Below the pieces are notes generated by a model that made no database searches, had not been told where the DNA came from, and saw only the letters and a list, made by a program, of their open reading frames with translations. Position numbers and translations under genes: made by a program. A stretch of DNA of 64,000 nt from Litorilituus lipolyticus (GTDB lineage: Bacteria > Pseudomonadota > Gammaproteobacteria > Enterobacterales > Alteromonadaceae): the NCBI RefSeq assembly GCF_006439335.1, contig NZ_SAWY01000005.1, forward strand, positions 155,358-219,357. The letters run 5' to 3'. Shown one piece after another: positions 7,313 to 15,154 of the stretch. Position 1 is the first letter of the stretch; every line of letters starts with the position of its first letter.

Positions 7313-10300
7313 ATGCCTGATATTATAGCCTTACAACAAAGCATCAAACGTAGAAACCGCTTAGCAATATCATTAATTGCTATATTAGTGAGTCTATCTT
7401 TTTTAAGTTTGTTAATGATATTTGAGCACCTTGAACAAGATGCTGAATTAATTAATCTCGCTGGTAGCCAGCGAATGTTATCCCAAAAAATTGCCTTAAT
7501 AGCGAATCAGCATTATCACAATGTTGTTGAAAATAAGCATGATGAAACAACAATTGAGCGCTTAAAAGAAGCAACAGCTTTGTTTTTAGCGAATCATCAA
7601 TTTCTTGCTGGTTTAGCTGCGGGTGATTCAGACACTTTACCAAAAGAAGTCCACGCTATATATCGTGATGCTCCCATTAATCTAAACGAAAAAGTAAAAT
7701 ATTATTCCCAAGGCGCAATTGCTCTGAGTGAGACCCAAGATGAAGTTATTGCAGGTGAATTAATCAATGGGCAATTTCATCATGATAAAGTAGAAACATT
7801 ACTCAATTCGTTAGATATGGCGGTTAGCCAAATTGAAAATCATATCAATGAGCGTATTACTTATATCCAAGTTATTAAAGCGTCACTTTGGCTCGCAATT
7901 ATGGCGTTGCTATTTGCTATTAGCTTTTTTATCTTCCGCCCATTACAGAGGCTGATTAATCAATATTATTCTGATATTTCACTCGCCAAACAACAAAGTT
8001 CTGAATTAAATTTGGCGGTAAATAAGCATGCTATTGTTTATCGAATTAACATGGACAAACAAGGCACTATCACAGAAGTGAATCAACGTTTTCTGGATTT
8101 TTATCGTTATGATGAAGATGAGATTTTGGGGAAAAGTGTTTTTAATATATGCGGTCCTAACTACACTCGAGAGTATTATGAAGGTGTATTTAAGCAATGC
8201 CTCTTAAATGAGTATTGGCACGGGGAGTCAATTAATAAAATTAAAGGCGGGCGCGAGTTATGGTTAACAACGACCATCGTACCGCTTATGAATGATGAAG
8301 ATAGGATAGAATCTTTCATTGTTATACAAAATGATATTAGCGGCATTAAACAAACAGAGTTTGCGCTGAATCAGTTGCATCAAATTACCTCAGACGTGGA
8401 CAAAATCTTAGAAGATAAAATTCAAGATATTTTGTTACTTGGTAAGCAAATTTTCAGCTTACCTTTAGCACTTGTAAGTGAGATAAAAGAGCAAGAATAC
8501 AAAGTGCTTTATTGTCATACACCTAATGAAGAAATAAATGCAGGTGCGACGTTTGAACTTGGCAATACGTATTGTACCCATACACTCAACGCAAATAAGC
8601 CGATTGCATTTCATCAAGCAGGGCATAGTGATATTAAAGATCACCCGTGCTATAAAAACTTTGCCTTAGAGAGCTATATCGGTGTTCCTCTTATAGTTGA
8701 AGGTAAACGTTTTGGTACATTAAACTTTTCAGGCCCTGAACCATCGACTAAACCTTTTACAGATCGTGAACTCGATTTAATGCAATTATTTGCCCATTGG
8801 ATAAGTTCTGAAATTACCCGTGATAAGCACCAGAATAAATTTATGGCACAGCAGTCTCTTTTGGAGCAAATGAGTCAGCAGGCGAGAATTGGTGCGTGGG
8901 AAGTTGATTTACTAAACAATAATATTTACTGGTCGAGTATGACCAAAGAAATTCACGAAGTTGCCAGTGATTACCAACCTGATTTATCGACAGCCATTAA
9001 TTTTTATAAAGAAGGTGAAAGTCGAGATACGATTCAACAACTGGTTAACGAGAGTATCGAAAACGGCACGCCTTACGAACGAGAGTTGCAGCTAGTCACA
9101 GCTAAAGGTAATGAAATATGGGTGTCAGCTCGAGGCCGCTCTGAGTTTGTCAATGGTCAGTGCATTCGCCTTTTTGGTTCATTTCAAGATATAACTGATA
9201 AAGTTAATGCACAATATAAAATATCTCAACATAGCCAACGTATGGCTTTAGCTGCAGATTCTGCAGGTATAGGGATTTGGGAACTTAACTTAAAAACCAA
9301 CAGCTTGAAATGGGATGATTGGATGTTCAAGTTGTATGGTATAGAGTCTGATGATTTTTCTGGCGCTTATGAAGCTTGGGAAAATGGTTTGCACCCTGAA
9401 GACAAAGAACGGGCTGCTCAGGAGTTACATTATGCTGTTGAACACAATGGCCACTTTAATACAAAATTTAGGATTATCTGGCCAAATGGAGAAATCAGAC
9501 ACATAAAGGCCTCTGCGATTGTAAGCTATGATGGTGACGGTAAGCCGCTCTCTATGGTCGGAGTTAATTATGATGTAACAGTGCCTGTAGAAAATGAAAT
9601 GGCTTTAACAAAGGCAAAAGAGCAGGCAGAAATAGCTGTTACTGCTAAGAATGAGTTCTTTGCGAGTATGAGTCATGAAATTAGAACGCCAATGAATGGT
9701 GTTATTGGTATGCTTGATTTAGTGAAAGAATCAACTTTAAACCAAGAGCAAGCACACCGTATTGGGATAGCACAACAAAGTGCTAAATCGTTGCTAACAC
9801 TGATCAACGATATTTTGGATTTTTCTAAAATTGATGCCAATAAGCTTGAGTTAGAAAATGTGAGTTTTAATTTACGCTCTATGGTTGGGGCATTAGCTGA
9901 ATCATTCGCACAGCAAGCCCAGCAAAAAAATGTTGAGCTGGTTATTGATTTAGTCGATGTAGAAGAATCTCTTGTCAAAGGTGACTCTAACCGAATTAGG
10001 CAAATTCTCACTAATTTAGTTGCTAATGCCATTAAGTTCACTAAACAAGGTGAAGTAATCATTCGAATAAGTCAGCAGTCTTGTGCGACGAGTCAATGGC
10101 GTTTGATTATTGAGGTAAGTGATACCGGCATAGGGATATCTCAAGCCAAGCAATCGAGTTTATTTGAAGCTTTCAGTCAGGTTGATGCTTCAACCACCAG
10201 AGAATATGGTGGTACAGGATTAGGGCTCGCTATTGTTAAAAAGCTATGCTTATGCATGCAGGGTAATGTTAGTCTAGAAAGTGCTGAGGGGCAGGGCAGT

Positions 10301-11218
10301 ATTTTCACTTGTGATATTATTGTGGATAAAGCGCCTGACTCTTTAACTTCAATTCCTGATGAAGCTCTTCGAGGTAAACGAGTACTTATTGTTGAAAGTA
10401 ATAATTCATGTGGTGAAGTTATCAATCGACAATTAAATCACTGGCAATTAGATAGCCAACTAGTTAATTCAGGTGAAGCCGCCTTAGTATCCCTGAATGA
10501 GCAAGATAGTGGAGATATCTTTGACTTAGTGCTTATTGATCAGCAGCTTAAGGACATTGATTACACCAAACTAATTGGAAAAATCAGGGCAAACCCGAGT
10601 TCTGCTCATGTAAAAATTATTTTGATGACCTTAATGGCAAGTCAAAATGAGTTGGGTAATAGCAATAAAGTAGGTTTTGATAATTGTTTCCCTAAACCTG
10701 TGACTACACTCGATTTACACCGTGCTTTAAACACGGTATTAGATGATCATCAAGCACAAAAGAAAAACGAAGAGCTCTCAAGTACAGTAGAAAAACCTAA
10801 GGCATTGAATCAAAGTTGGGATCAAACGGTTAAGCTATTGTTGGTGGAAGATAATCGTGTAAATCAAATGGTTGCTATGGGGGTTTTAAAGAAAATTGGC
10901 ATTACCCATTGTGATATTGCTGTAAATGGTAAAGATGCCTTAGAAATACTAAAAGCCAGCGACGAAAGCCAGCCCTATACTTTTATCTTTATGGATTGCC
11001 AAATGCCTGAAATGGACGGCTATCAGGCGACAAAATTAATTCGAGAAGGGGTTGCTGGCGCTCGCTATATGGACATTCCAATTGTCGCTATGACAGCGAA
11101 TGCTATGTTAGGTGATGAACAGAAGTGTTTAGATGTAGGGATGAATGATTATTTGGTTAAGCCTATTAACAAGGCGCAAATTTTAGAGACATTACACATT
11201 TTTTTAAATAAAACATAA
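7313..11218 (+). CDS. Hybrid sensor histidine kinase: PilJ-type sensor, PAS/GAF, HisKA, HATPase, two receivers
   Basis: A 1301-residue inner-membrane kinase. Two membrane helices (~17-37 and ~190-212) flank a periplasmic sensor whose start, NLAGSQRMLSQKIAL, is the type IV pili methyl-accepting (PilJ/NarX-like) N-terminal motif. Cytoplasmic order: PAS (~230-345), GAF (~365-505), PAS (~515-630), PAS (~640-765), HisKA with phospho-His 788 in SHEIRTPMNG, HATPase with N box near 900 and GTGLGLAIVKKL near 966, a first receiver with acceptor Asp ~1075, and a second receiver with VEDNR near 1173 and Asp1228 in FMDCQMPEMDG. The first receiver is less canonical than the second. No response regulator or Hpt gene adjoins it, so its output partner is elsewhere. 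Confidence 0.9.
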   Translation: MPDIIALQQSIKRRNRLAISLIAILVSLSFLSLLMIFEHLEQDAELINLAGSQRMLSQKIALIANQHYHNVVENKHDETTIERLKEATALFLANHQFLAGLAAGDSDTLPKEVHAIYRDAPINLNEKVKYYSQGAIALSETQDEVIAGELINGQFHHDKVETLLNSLDMAVSQIENHINERITYIQVIKASLWLAIMALLFAISFFIFRPLQRLINQYYSDISLAKQQSSELNLAVNKHAIVYRINMDKQGTITEVNQRFLDFYRYDEDEILGKSVFNICGPNYTREYYEGVFKQCLLNEYWHGESINKIKGGRELWLTTTIVPLMNDEDRIESFIVIQNDISGIKQTEFALNQLHQITSDVDKILEDKIQDILLLGKQIFSLPLALVSEIKEQEYKVLYCHTPNEEINAGATFELGNTYCTHTLNANKPIAFHQAGHSDIKDHPCYKNFALESYIGVPLIVEGKRFGTLNFSGPEPSTKPFTDRELDLMQLFAHWISSEITRDKHQNKFMAQQSLLEQMSQQARIGAWEVDLLNNNIYWSSMTKEIHEVASDYQPDLSTAINFYKEGESRDTIQQLVNESIENGTPYERELQLVTAKGNEIWVSARGRSEFVNGQCIRLFGSFQDITDKVNAQYKISQHSQRMALAADSAGIGIWELNLKTNSLKWDDWMFKLYGIESDDFSGAYEAWENGLHPEDKERAAQELHYAVEHNGHFNTKFRIIWPNGEIRHIKASAIVSYDGDGKPLSMVGVNYDVTVPVENEMALTKAKEQAEIAVTAKNEFFASMSHEIRTPMNGVIGMLDLVKESTLNQEQAHRIGIAQQSAKSLLTLINDILDFSKIDANKLELENVSFNLRSMVGALAESFAQQAQQKNVELVIDLVDVEESLVKGDSNRIRQILTNLVANAIKFTKQGEVIIRISQQSCATSQWRLIIEVSDTGIGISQAKQSSLFEAFSQVDASTTREYGGTGLGLAIVKKLCLCMQGNVSLESAEGQGSIFTCDIIVDKAPDSLTSIPDEALRGKRVLIVESNNSCGEVINRQLNHWQLDSQLVNSGEAALVSLNEQDSGDIFDLVLIDQQLKDIDYTKLIGKIRANPSSAHVKIILMTLMASQNELGNSNKVGFDNCFPKPVTTLDLHRALNTVLDDHQAQKKNEELSSTVEKPKALNQSWDQTVKLLLVEDNRVNQMVAMGVLKKIGITHCDIAVNGKDALEILKASDESQPYTFIFMDCQMPEMDGYQATKLIREGVAGARYMDIPIVAMTANAMLGDEQKCLDVGMNDYLVKPINKAQILETLHIFLNKT

Positions 11219-11292
11219 ACACCACGTTGCAAGATAAGGTGAAAGTTATTTTGCAACGTGGCTAGAAAGTGCAAGCTTTACCTGTTGTTTGT

Positions 11293-12207
11293 TTAGAAAA
11301 TGGCACTATATAAAAAGCCCGCTCCTACTGCCATAGATAAAATTACGATTAAAAATGCGATGATCATCGGGTTTTTAAACAGTGACTTTAACAGTACAAC
11401 CTCAGTGATACTTGCTCCTGCACTACCGATAATTAAAGCCATTACAGCTCCAAGTCCCATACCTTTTGCAGCCAGCGCCGCACTTAAAGGAATAACGGCT
11501 TCAGCACGAATATAAAGTGGTATGCCAATAACGGCAGCGATTGGTATAGCTAAAGGATTATCTTCACTGGCAACATTGGCAACAAATTCAGTAGGCATAA
11601 AACCATAAATAATCGAGCCAATTGCGATCCCTCCCATTAAGTAAGGCAGTACTTTTTTAAAGTCAATCCACGTTGTATGCCAAATTTTTAACCACTTGCT
11701 TTCTTCCATGGTGCTTTTAGCACAACTGGAACGACAACCTCGAGGTTCTGGTTCTATATAAGCCTCAGGCTTAATGTATTGCTCGAAACCTAAACGCTCT
11801 AATGTATAGCCGGCAATTATTGATACTCCCATAGCAATTGAAAAGTAGAAGAGTGTTACTTGAATGCCAAATGTAACTGCGAATAACCCAATGATAATTG
11901 GATTAAGTAGTGGACTTGCAAATAGAAAGACCATCATAGTGCCAAATCCAGCTTTGGCCCTCAATAGGCCTTTTAGAAATGGAATAGTAGAGCATGAACA
12001 AAATGGCGTGATCGCGCCCAAAAGTGCCGCGATAAAATAGCCTTTACCATGCTTGCTACTTAATATGCTTTGGATTTTACTTGGCGGAATGTAATGTTGT
12101 AGAACACCCACGATATAACTAATCAGTAAAAACAACGCAGTTAATTCTACAGCTAAGAAAACAAACATCGACATTGTTTCATTCAGCATTTGTTGGTTAA
12201 TTGACAT
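11293..12207 (-). CDS. ArsP/DUF318-family permease
   Basis: A 304-residue membrane protein with about eight helices. The ATG at 12207 is preferred because AAGGTGA lies 5 bases upstream; an earlier in-frame start at 12270 would read through one of the operator-like repeats. The motif TPFCSCSTIPFLKG and a second helical half after a Cys-bearing loop (GCRSSCAK) are typical of DUF318 permeases, some of which (ArsP) export trivalent organoarsenicals while others handle different metals. It is divergent from an ArsR-type regulator, supporting metal(loid) efflux. The exact substrate is not determined. Confidence 0.82.
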   Translation of the reverse strand: MSINQQMLNETMSMFVFLAVELTALFLLISYIVGVLQHYIPPSKIQSILSSKHGKGYFIAALLGAITPFCSCSTIPFLKGLLRAKAGFGTMMVFLFASPLLNPIIIGLFAVTFGIQVTLFYFSIAMGVSIIAGYTLERLGFEQYIKPEAYIEPEPRGCRSSCAKSTMEESKWLKIWHTTWIDFKKVLPYLMGGIAIGSIIYGFMPTEFVANVASEDNPLAIPIAAVIGIPLYIRAEAVIPLSAALAAKGMGLGAVMALIIGSAGASITEVVLLKSLFKNPMIIAFLIVILSMAVGAGFLYSAIF

Positions 12208-12223
12208 AAAAATCACCTTGACT

Positions 12224-12293
12224 ATATTTCTAGAATTATCGAATTGTAAAGTGTGCTCTTTCTTTGTCAATATATTTCTAGTAATATCGAATT
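12224..12293. promoter_or_regulatory. Paired 22-bp operator-like direct repeats (12224-12245, 12272-12293)
   Basis: The two copies match at 20 of 22 positions (ATATTTCTAG then TATCGAATT) and are spaced 48 bases start to start, between the divergent permease and ArsR genes. One lies near each gene. Such A/T-rich sites are where SmtB/ArsR repressors usually bind; binding is inference. Confidence 0.65.
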
Positions 12294-12317
12294 ATTGATT
12301 CGAAATGTGGGAATATT

Positions 12318-12614
12318 ATGGATATAGATATAATTGCCAAAGCATTAAAAGAACTTGGTCATCCAACACGGTTGGCTGTCTTTAAACGTTTAGTTAAAGC
12401 AGGTGAGCAAGGCATTTCTGTTGGTACTGTTCAAGAAGAGTTGGCTATTCCTGGTTCAACGTTATCTCATCATATTTCAGGACTAGTGTCTGCGGGGTTC
12501 ATCACACAACGCCGTGAGGGTAGAACACTGTTTTGTGTCGTTGAGTATAAAAAGCTAGAATCAGTGCTCGCTTTTTTTCAAGATGAGTGTTGTATTGACG
12601 AACAGAATCTATAG
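12318..12614 (+). CDS. ArsR/SmtB family regulator
   Basis: A 98-residue winged-helix protein. IIAKALKELGHPTRLAVFKRL and the recognition helix GSTLSHHISGLVSAGFI are characteristic of ArsR/SmtB regulators. There is no classic ELCVCDL metal site; potential ligands are the Cys near residue 74 and a Cys-Cys pair near the C-terminus (DECCIDEQ). Such proteins repress until a metal(loid) or oxidant binds. Divergence from the permease and the repeated sites at 12224-12293 make it the likely local regulator. It ends before a strong hairpin. Confidence 0.88.
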   Translation: MDIDIIAKALKELGHPTRLAVFKRLVKAGEQGISVGTVQEELAIPGSTLSHHISGLVSAGFITQRREGRTLFCVVEYKKLESVLAFFQDECCIDEQNL

Positions 12615-12630
12615 CTATTTTAGTTTATGA

Positions 12631-12660
12631 TGATTAAGGGAGCTTATGCTCCCTTAATCA
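12631..12660. terminator. 13-bp perfect hairpin between convergent genes
   Basis: Arms 12631-12643 and 12648-12660 with loop TTAT. It lies between arsR-type (plus) and GST (minus) ends. Only a short T-rich stretch follows, so strength is moderate. Confidence 0.65.
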
Positions 12661-12684
12661 ATTTGATGTTGTAAATACCTTATA

Positions 12685-13404
12685 TTAGCCGCAACATGAT
12701 AAGCTGGTTGCTCGAGTATCACATTGGCTTTTTGGCATACAACCTTGCTGGTTATTATTTTTAAGACTAGCTAAATAATTGTTTGTCAGGTAAAAGTGAC
12801 TAAATACCTCGATAAAATCATCTGGAACTGCTTTATTCATTAAGCCTGAATTGTATAGTTCACTTTGCCATTGTTGTACTTTTGGATATTCAGCCAGCAT
12901 ATCAAAACCTGAGCCTTGCTTAATAATTAAAGCACGATGCAATAATGGCAACCAAGCAATATCAACATTAGAGATACTTTCTCCTTTAAAAAAACGCTTG
13001 CCTGTTAATTTTTTCTCAGCTTTAGCAAAGGCTTTTGCCAAACTTTCAAAGCGTGACTCGAAGGTTTCTTTATCTTTACTACTCATAGTGCCGCACTGAA
13101 CCATATAATGCTTACTTGCTTGATAGGACCATGCACGATCTAATGCCTTTTGCTCGGGTGACAATGATTCTATCGGTGCATATTTATCATCTAAGTATTC
13201 AACAATGGCATCAGATTCAAATAATATCGTATCATTTTCTGTTATAAGTACAGGCACTTGACCGTTTGGTGATATGTCGAAGAACCATTGTGGTTTATTG
13301 CTTAACTCAATGTATTCTATTTCAAATGGAATATCTTTAACCGCAAGAGCAGCCATTACACGTTGTACAAATGGGCAGTTTTTAAAGCTGATTAATTTGA
13401 TCAT
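12685..13404 (-). CDS. Glutathione S-transferase family protein with Cys-rich C-terminal tail
   Basis: A 239-residue protein. The thioredoxin-like N-terminal domain starts with KNCPFVQRVMAAL, with a Cys-Pro active site as in omega/beta-like and stringent-starvation-type GSTs; NGQVPVLITEN and ESDAIVEYLDD are the glutathione-binding segments. A helical domain follows (~85-205). The last ~24 residues contain four cysteines (GCMPKSQC and SLSCCG), an appendage not expected for GSTs and reminiscent of metal-binding tails. GGAG precedes the ATG. It points toward the ArsR/permease pair, so a role in thiol or metal(loid) handling is plausible but unproven. Confidence 0.82.
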   Translation of the reverse strand: MIKLISFKNCPFVQRVMAALAVKDIPFEIEYIELSNKPQWFFDISPNGQVPVLITENDTILFESDAIVEYLDDKYAPIESLSPEQKALDRAWSYQASKHYMVQCGTMSSKDKETFESRFESLAKAFAKAEKKLTGKRFFKGESISNVDIAWLPLLHRALIIKQGSGFDMLAEYPKVQQWQSELYNSGLMNKAVPDDFIEVFSHFYLTNNYLASLKNNNQQGCMPKSQCDTRATSLSCCG

Positions 13405-13536
13405 TTTATTCTCCAGTAAATCTTAAATAAGTTGTTTATACCTATAAGACGTAGCTCAAATGAAAAAGACGAAATAAAAGACAAAGAATTAAATTTTTTT
13501 TGGGCTCTGTTGGTTTTTGAATCTGTTGAACTTGAC

Positions 13537-13595
13537 GTAAAAAATCTGCTTATTACTTACCCAATGTTTACTGAGTTAATAAATAAGCAGATTTT
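13537..13595 (-). terminator. Terminator-like hairpin downstream of metY-type gene
   Basis: Fourteen-base exact arms 13541-13554 and 13582-13595 around a 27-base loop. On the minus strand the stem ends in a run of six T residues (13537-13542 complement). It follows the sulfhydrylase gene and precedes the GST promoter region. Confidence 0.55.
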
Positions 13596-13653
13596 GTTAT
13601 TCAACAATACTTTTAGAGGTTAAATAGCATTGATTTTAATGAATATAAGTCGA

Positions 13654-14925
13654 CTAAGCTTGTGCAAGCGCTTGCTCTATATCTGCGATAATATCATCGA
13701 TGTGTTCAATTCCTACGGATATTCTGACAAGATCCTCTGATACTCCGGCAGATTTCAACTCTTTAGCATTAAGTTGTCTGTGTGTTGTTGATGCTGGATG
13801 ACAGGCAAGAGATTTGGCATCACCAATGTTTACCAATCTTAAAATCATGTTTAAACCGTCAATGAATTTTCCACCGGCTTCACTACCTCCTTTAATACCA
13901 AAACTTAAAATGCCTGATGATTTACCCTGTGTTATTTTCTGACAAACGGCGTTATAAGGGCTATCTTCTAGCGCTGCGTAGTTAACCCAGCTGACTTTGG
14001 CGTGATTTTGAAGGTATTGAGCGACTTTCAGGGCATTTTCACAATGCCTTTCCATGCGAAGGCATAGGGTTTCTAAACCTTGCATGATTAAAAAAGCATT
14101 ATGAGGAGAAATAGCTGCACCTGTATTTCTAAGCGGAACGACACGGCATCGGCCAATATAGGCGGCTGCACCTAATGCTTCTGTGTAGATAACATCATGA
14201 TAGGATGGATCAGGTTCGTTAAGCATAGGGAAGCGCGTTTTATTTGCTACCCAATCAAACTTACCGGAATCAATAATAATACCGCCGATACTAGTACCAT
14301 GACCACCTATGTATTTAGTTAGCGAATGAATGACAATGTCGGCGCCGTGCTCAATTGGACGACATAAAACTGGGCTTGCTACAGTATTATCAACAATTAA
14401 AGGTACGCCATGTTTATGAGCTATCTTTGCAAGTTTAACTAAATCAATTACATTCCCTGCAGGGTTACCGATAGATTCACAAAATACGGCTTTAGTGTTT
14501 TCATCAATAAGCGCATCAAAGGTTGTTAAATCATCACCTGAGGCAAACTTCACCTCAACGCCTTGCTTAGGCAGAGTATGAGCAAATAAATTATAAGTTC
14601 CACCATAAAGTTGGCTGGTGCTGACAATATTATCACCTACAGATGTAATGGCTTGTATTGCATAAGTTATAGCTGCCATACCTGATGCAACGGCTAAACC
14701 TGCGATACCACCCTCCATTTGTGCAACTCTTTGCTCTAATACGTCGGTAGTTGGGTTCATTATTCTAGTGTAAATATTGCCCGGTACCTTCAAATCAAAT
14801 AAATCAGCACCGTGTTGGGTGCTATCAAACGTATAAGAAGTAGTTTGGTAAATGGGCGTGGTGGCAGCTTTAGTTGTAGCTTCTGATTCATATCCGTGGT
14901 GCAGTGCGAGCGAGGCGAGTTTCAT
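13654..14925 (-). CDS. metY: O-acetylhomoserine sulfhydrylase / homocysteine synthase
   Basis: A 423-residue PLP enzyme of the Cys/Met metabolism family. Visible hallmarks are YGGTYNLFAHTLP, the PLP-Asp region PLIVDNTVASP, and SLTKYIGGHGTSIGG, where the Lys forms the PLP Schiff base. The length and the long insertion near VPLRNTGAAISPHNAF suit O-acetylhomoserine (thiol)-lyases rather than the shorter cystathionine synthases. It makes homocysteine from O-acetylhomoserine and sulfide in the cytoplasm. AGGATATTTT supplies the ribosome binding site. I saw no convincing MetJ box or SAM riboswitch upstream. Acceptor specificity is family-based. Confidence 0.88.
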   Translation of the reverse strand: MKLASLALHHGYESEATTKAATTPIYQTTSYTFDSTQHGADLFDLKVPGNIYTRIMNPTTDVLEQRVAQMEGGIAGLAVASGMAAITYAIQAITSVGDNIVSTSQLYGGTYNLFAHTLPKQGVEVKFASGDDLTTFDALIDENTKAVFCESIGNPAGNVIDLVKLAKIAHKHGVPLIVDNTVASPVLCRPIEHGADIVIHSLTKYIGGHGTSIGGIIIDSGKFDWVANKTRFPMLNEPDPSYHDVIYTEALGAAAYIGRCRVVPLRNTGAAISPHNAFLIMQGLETLCLRMERHCENALKVAQYLQNHAKVSWVNYAALEDSPYNAVCQKITQGKSSGILSFGIKGGSEAGGKFIDGLNMILRLVNIGDAKSLACHPASTTHRQLNAKELKSAGVSEDLVRISVGIEHIDDIIADIEQALAQA

Positions 14926-15060
14926 AAAATATCCTATTTTGGTTAAAGGTAGCTGTATTTACATTATCTTAATTTAAAAAAATGTGAAGCGGCTTGACCT
15001 AAATATCTGCTGAAAGTTTGTCCGATATCAGTATTAATTAGATCCTGTATAAATAATAAT

Positions 15061-15079
15061 GCAAATAATAACTATTATC
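15061..15079. promoter_or_regulatory. Fur-box-like site before TonB receptor
   Basis: The 19-mer matches the classic GATAATGATAATCATTATC Fur consensus at 14 positions by hand alignment, 75 bases before the receptor ATG. Iron-repressed expression is the expected behaviour for this receptor type. Confidence 0.6.
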
Positions 15080-15154
15080 GTTTGTGTTTGGTTTTTATTA
15101 ATGTAAAATCTCGCTCGATTACTAATTCGCTTGTTTAATACTTTAGGAAAAAAC

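Noticed and set aside
13501..13530. GGCTCTGTTG resembling IS6-family ends
   Set aside because: Only ten bases match, no second end or transposase is present, so it is probably chance.
13432..13623. 63-residue open frame between GST and the metY-type gene
   Set aside because: It has no ribosome binding site or family likeness, overlaps the terminator-like hairpin at 13537-13595 and lies in the GST promoter region.
14926..15130. MetJ box or SAM riboswitch before the metY-type gene
   Set aside because: No AGACGTCT-type repeat or riboswitch core could be found by eye.
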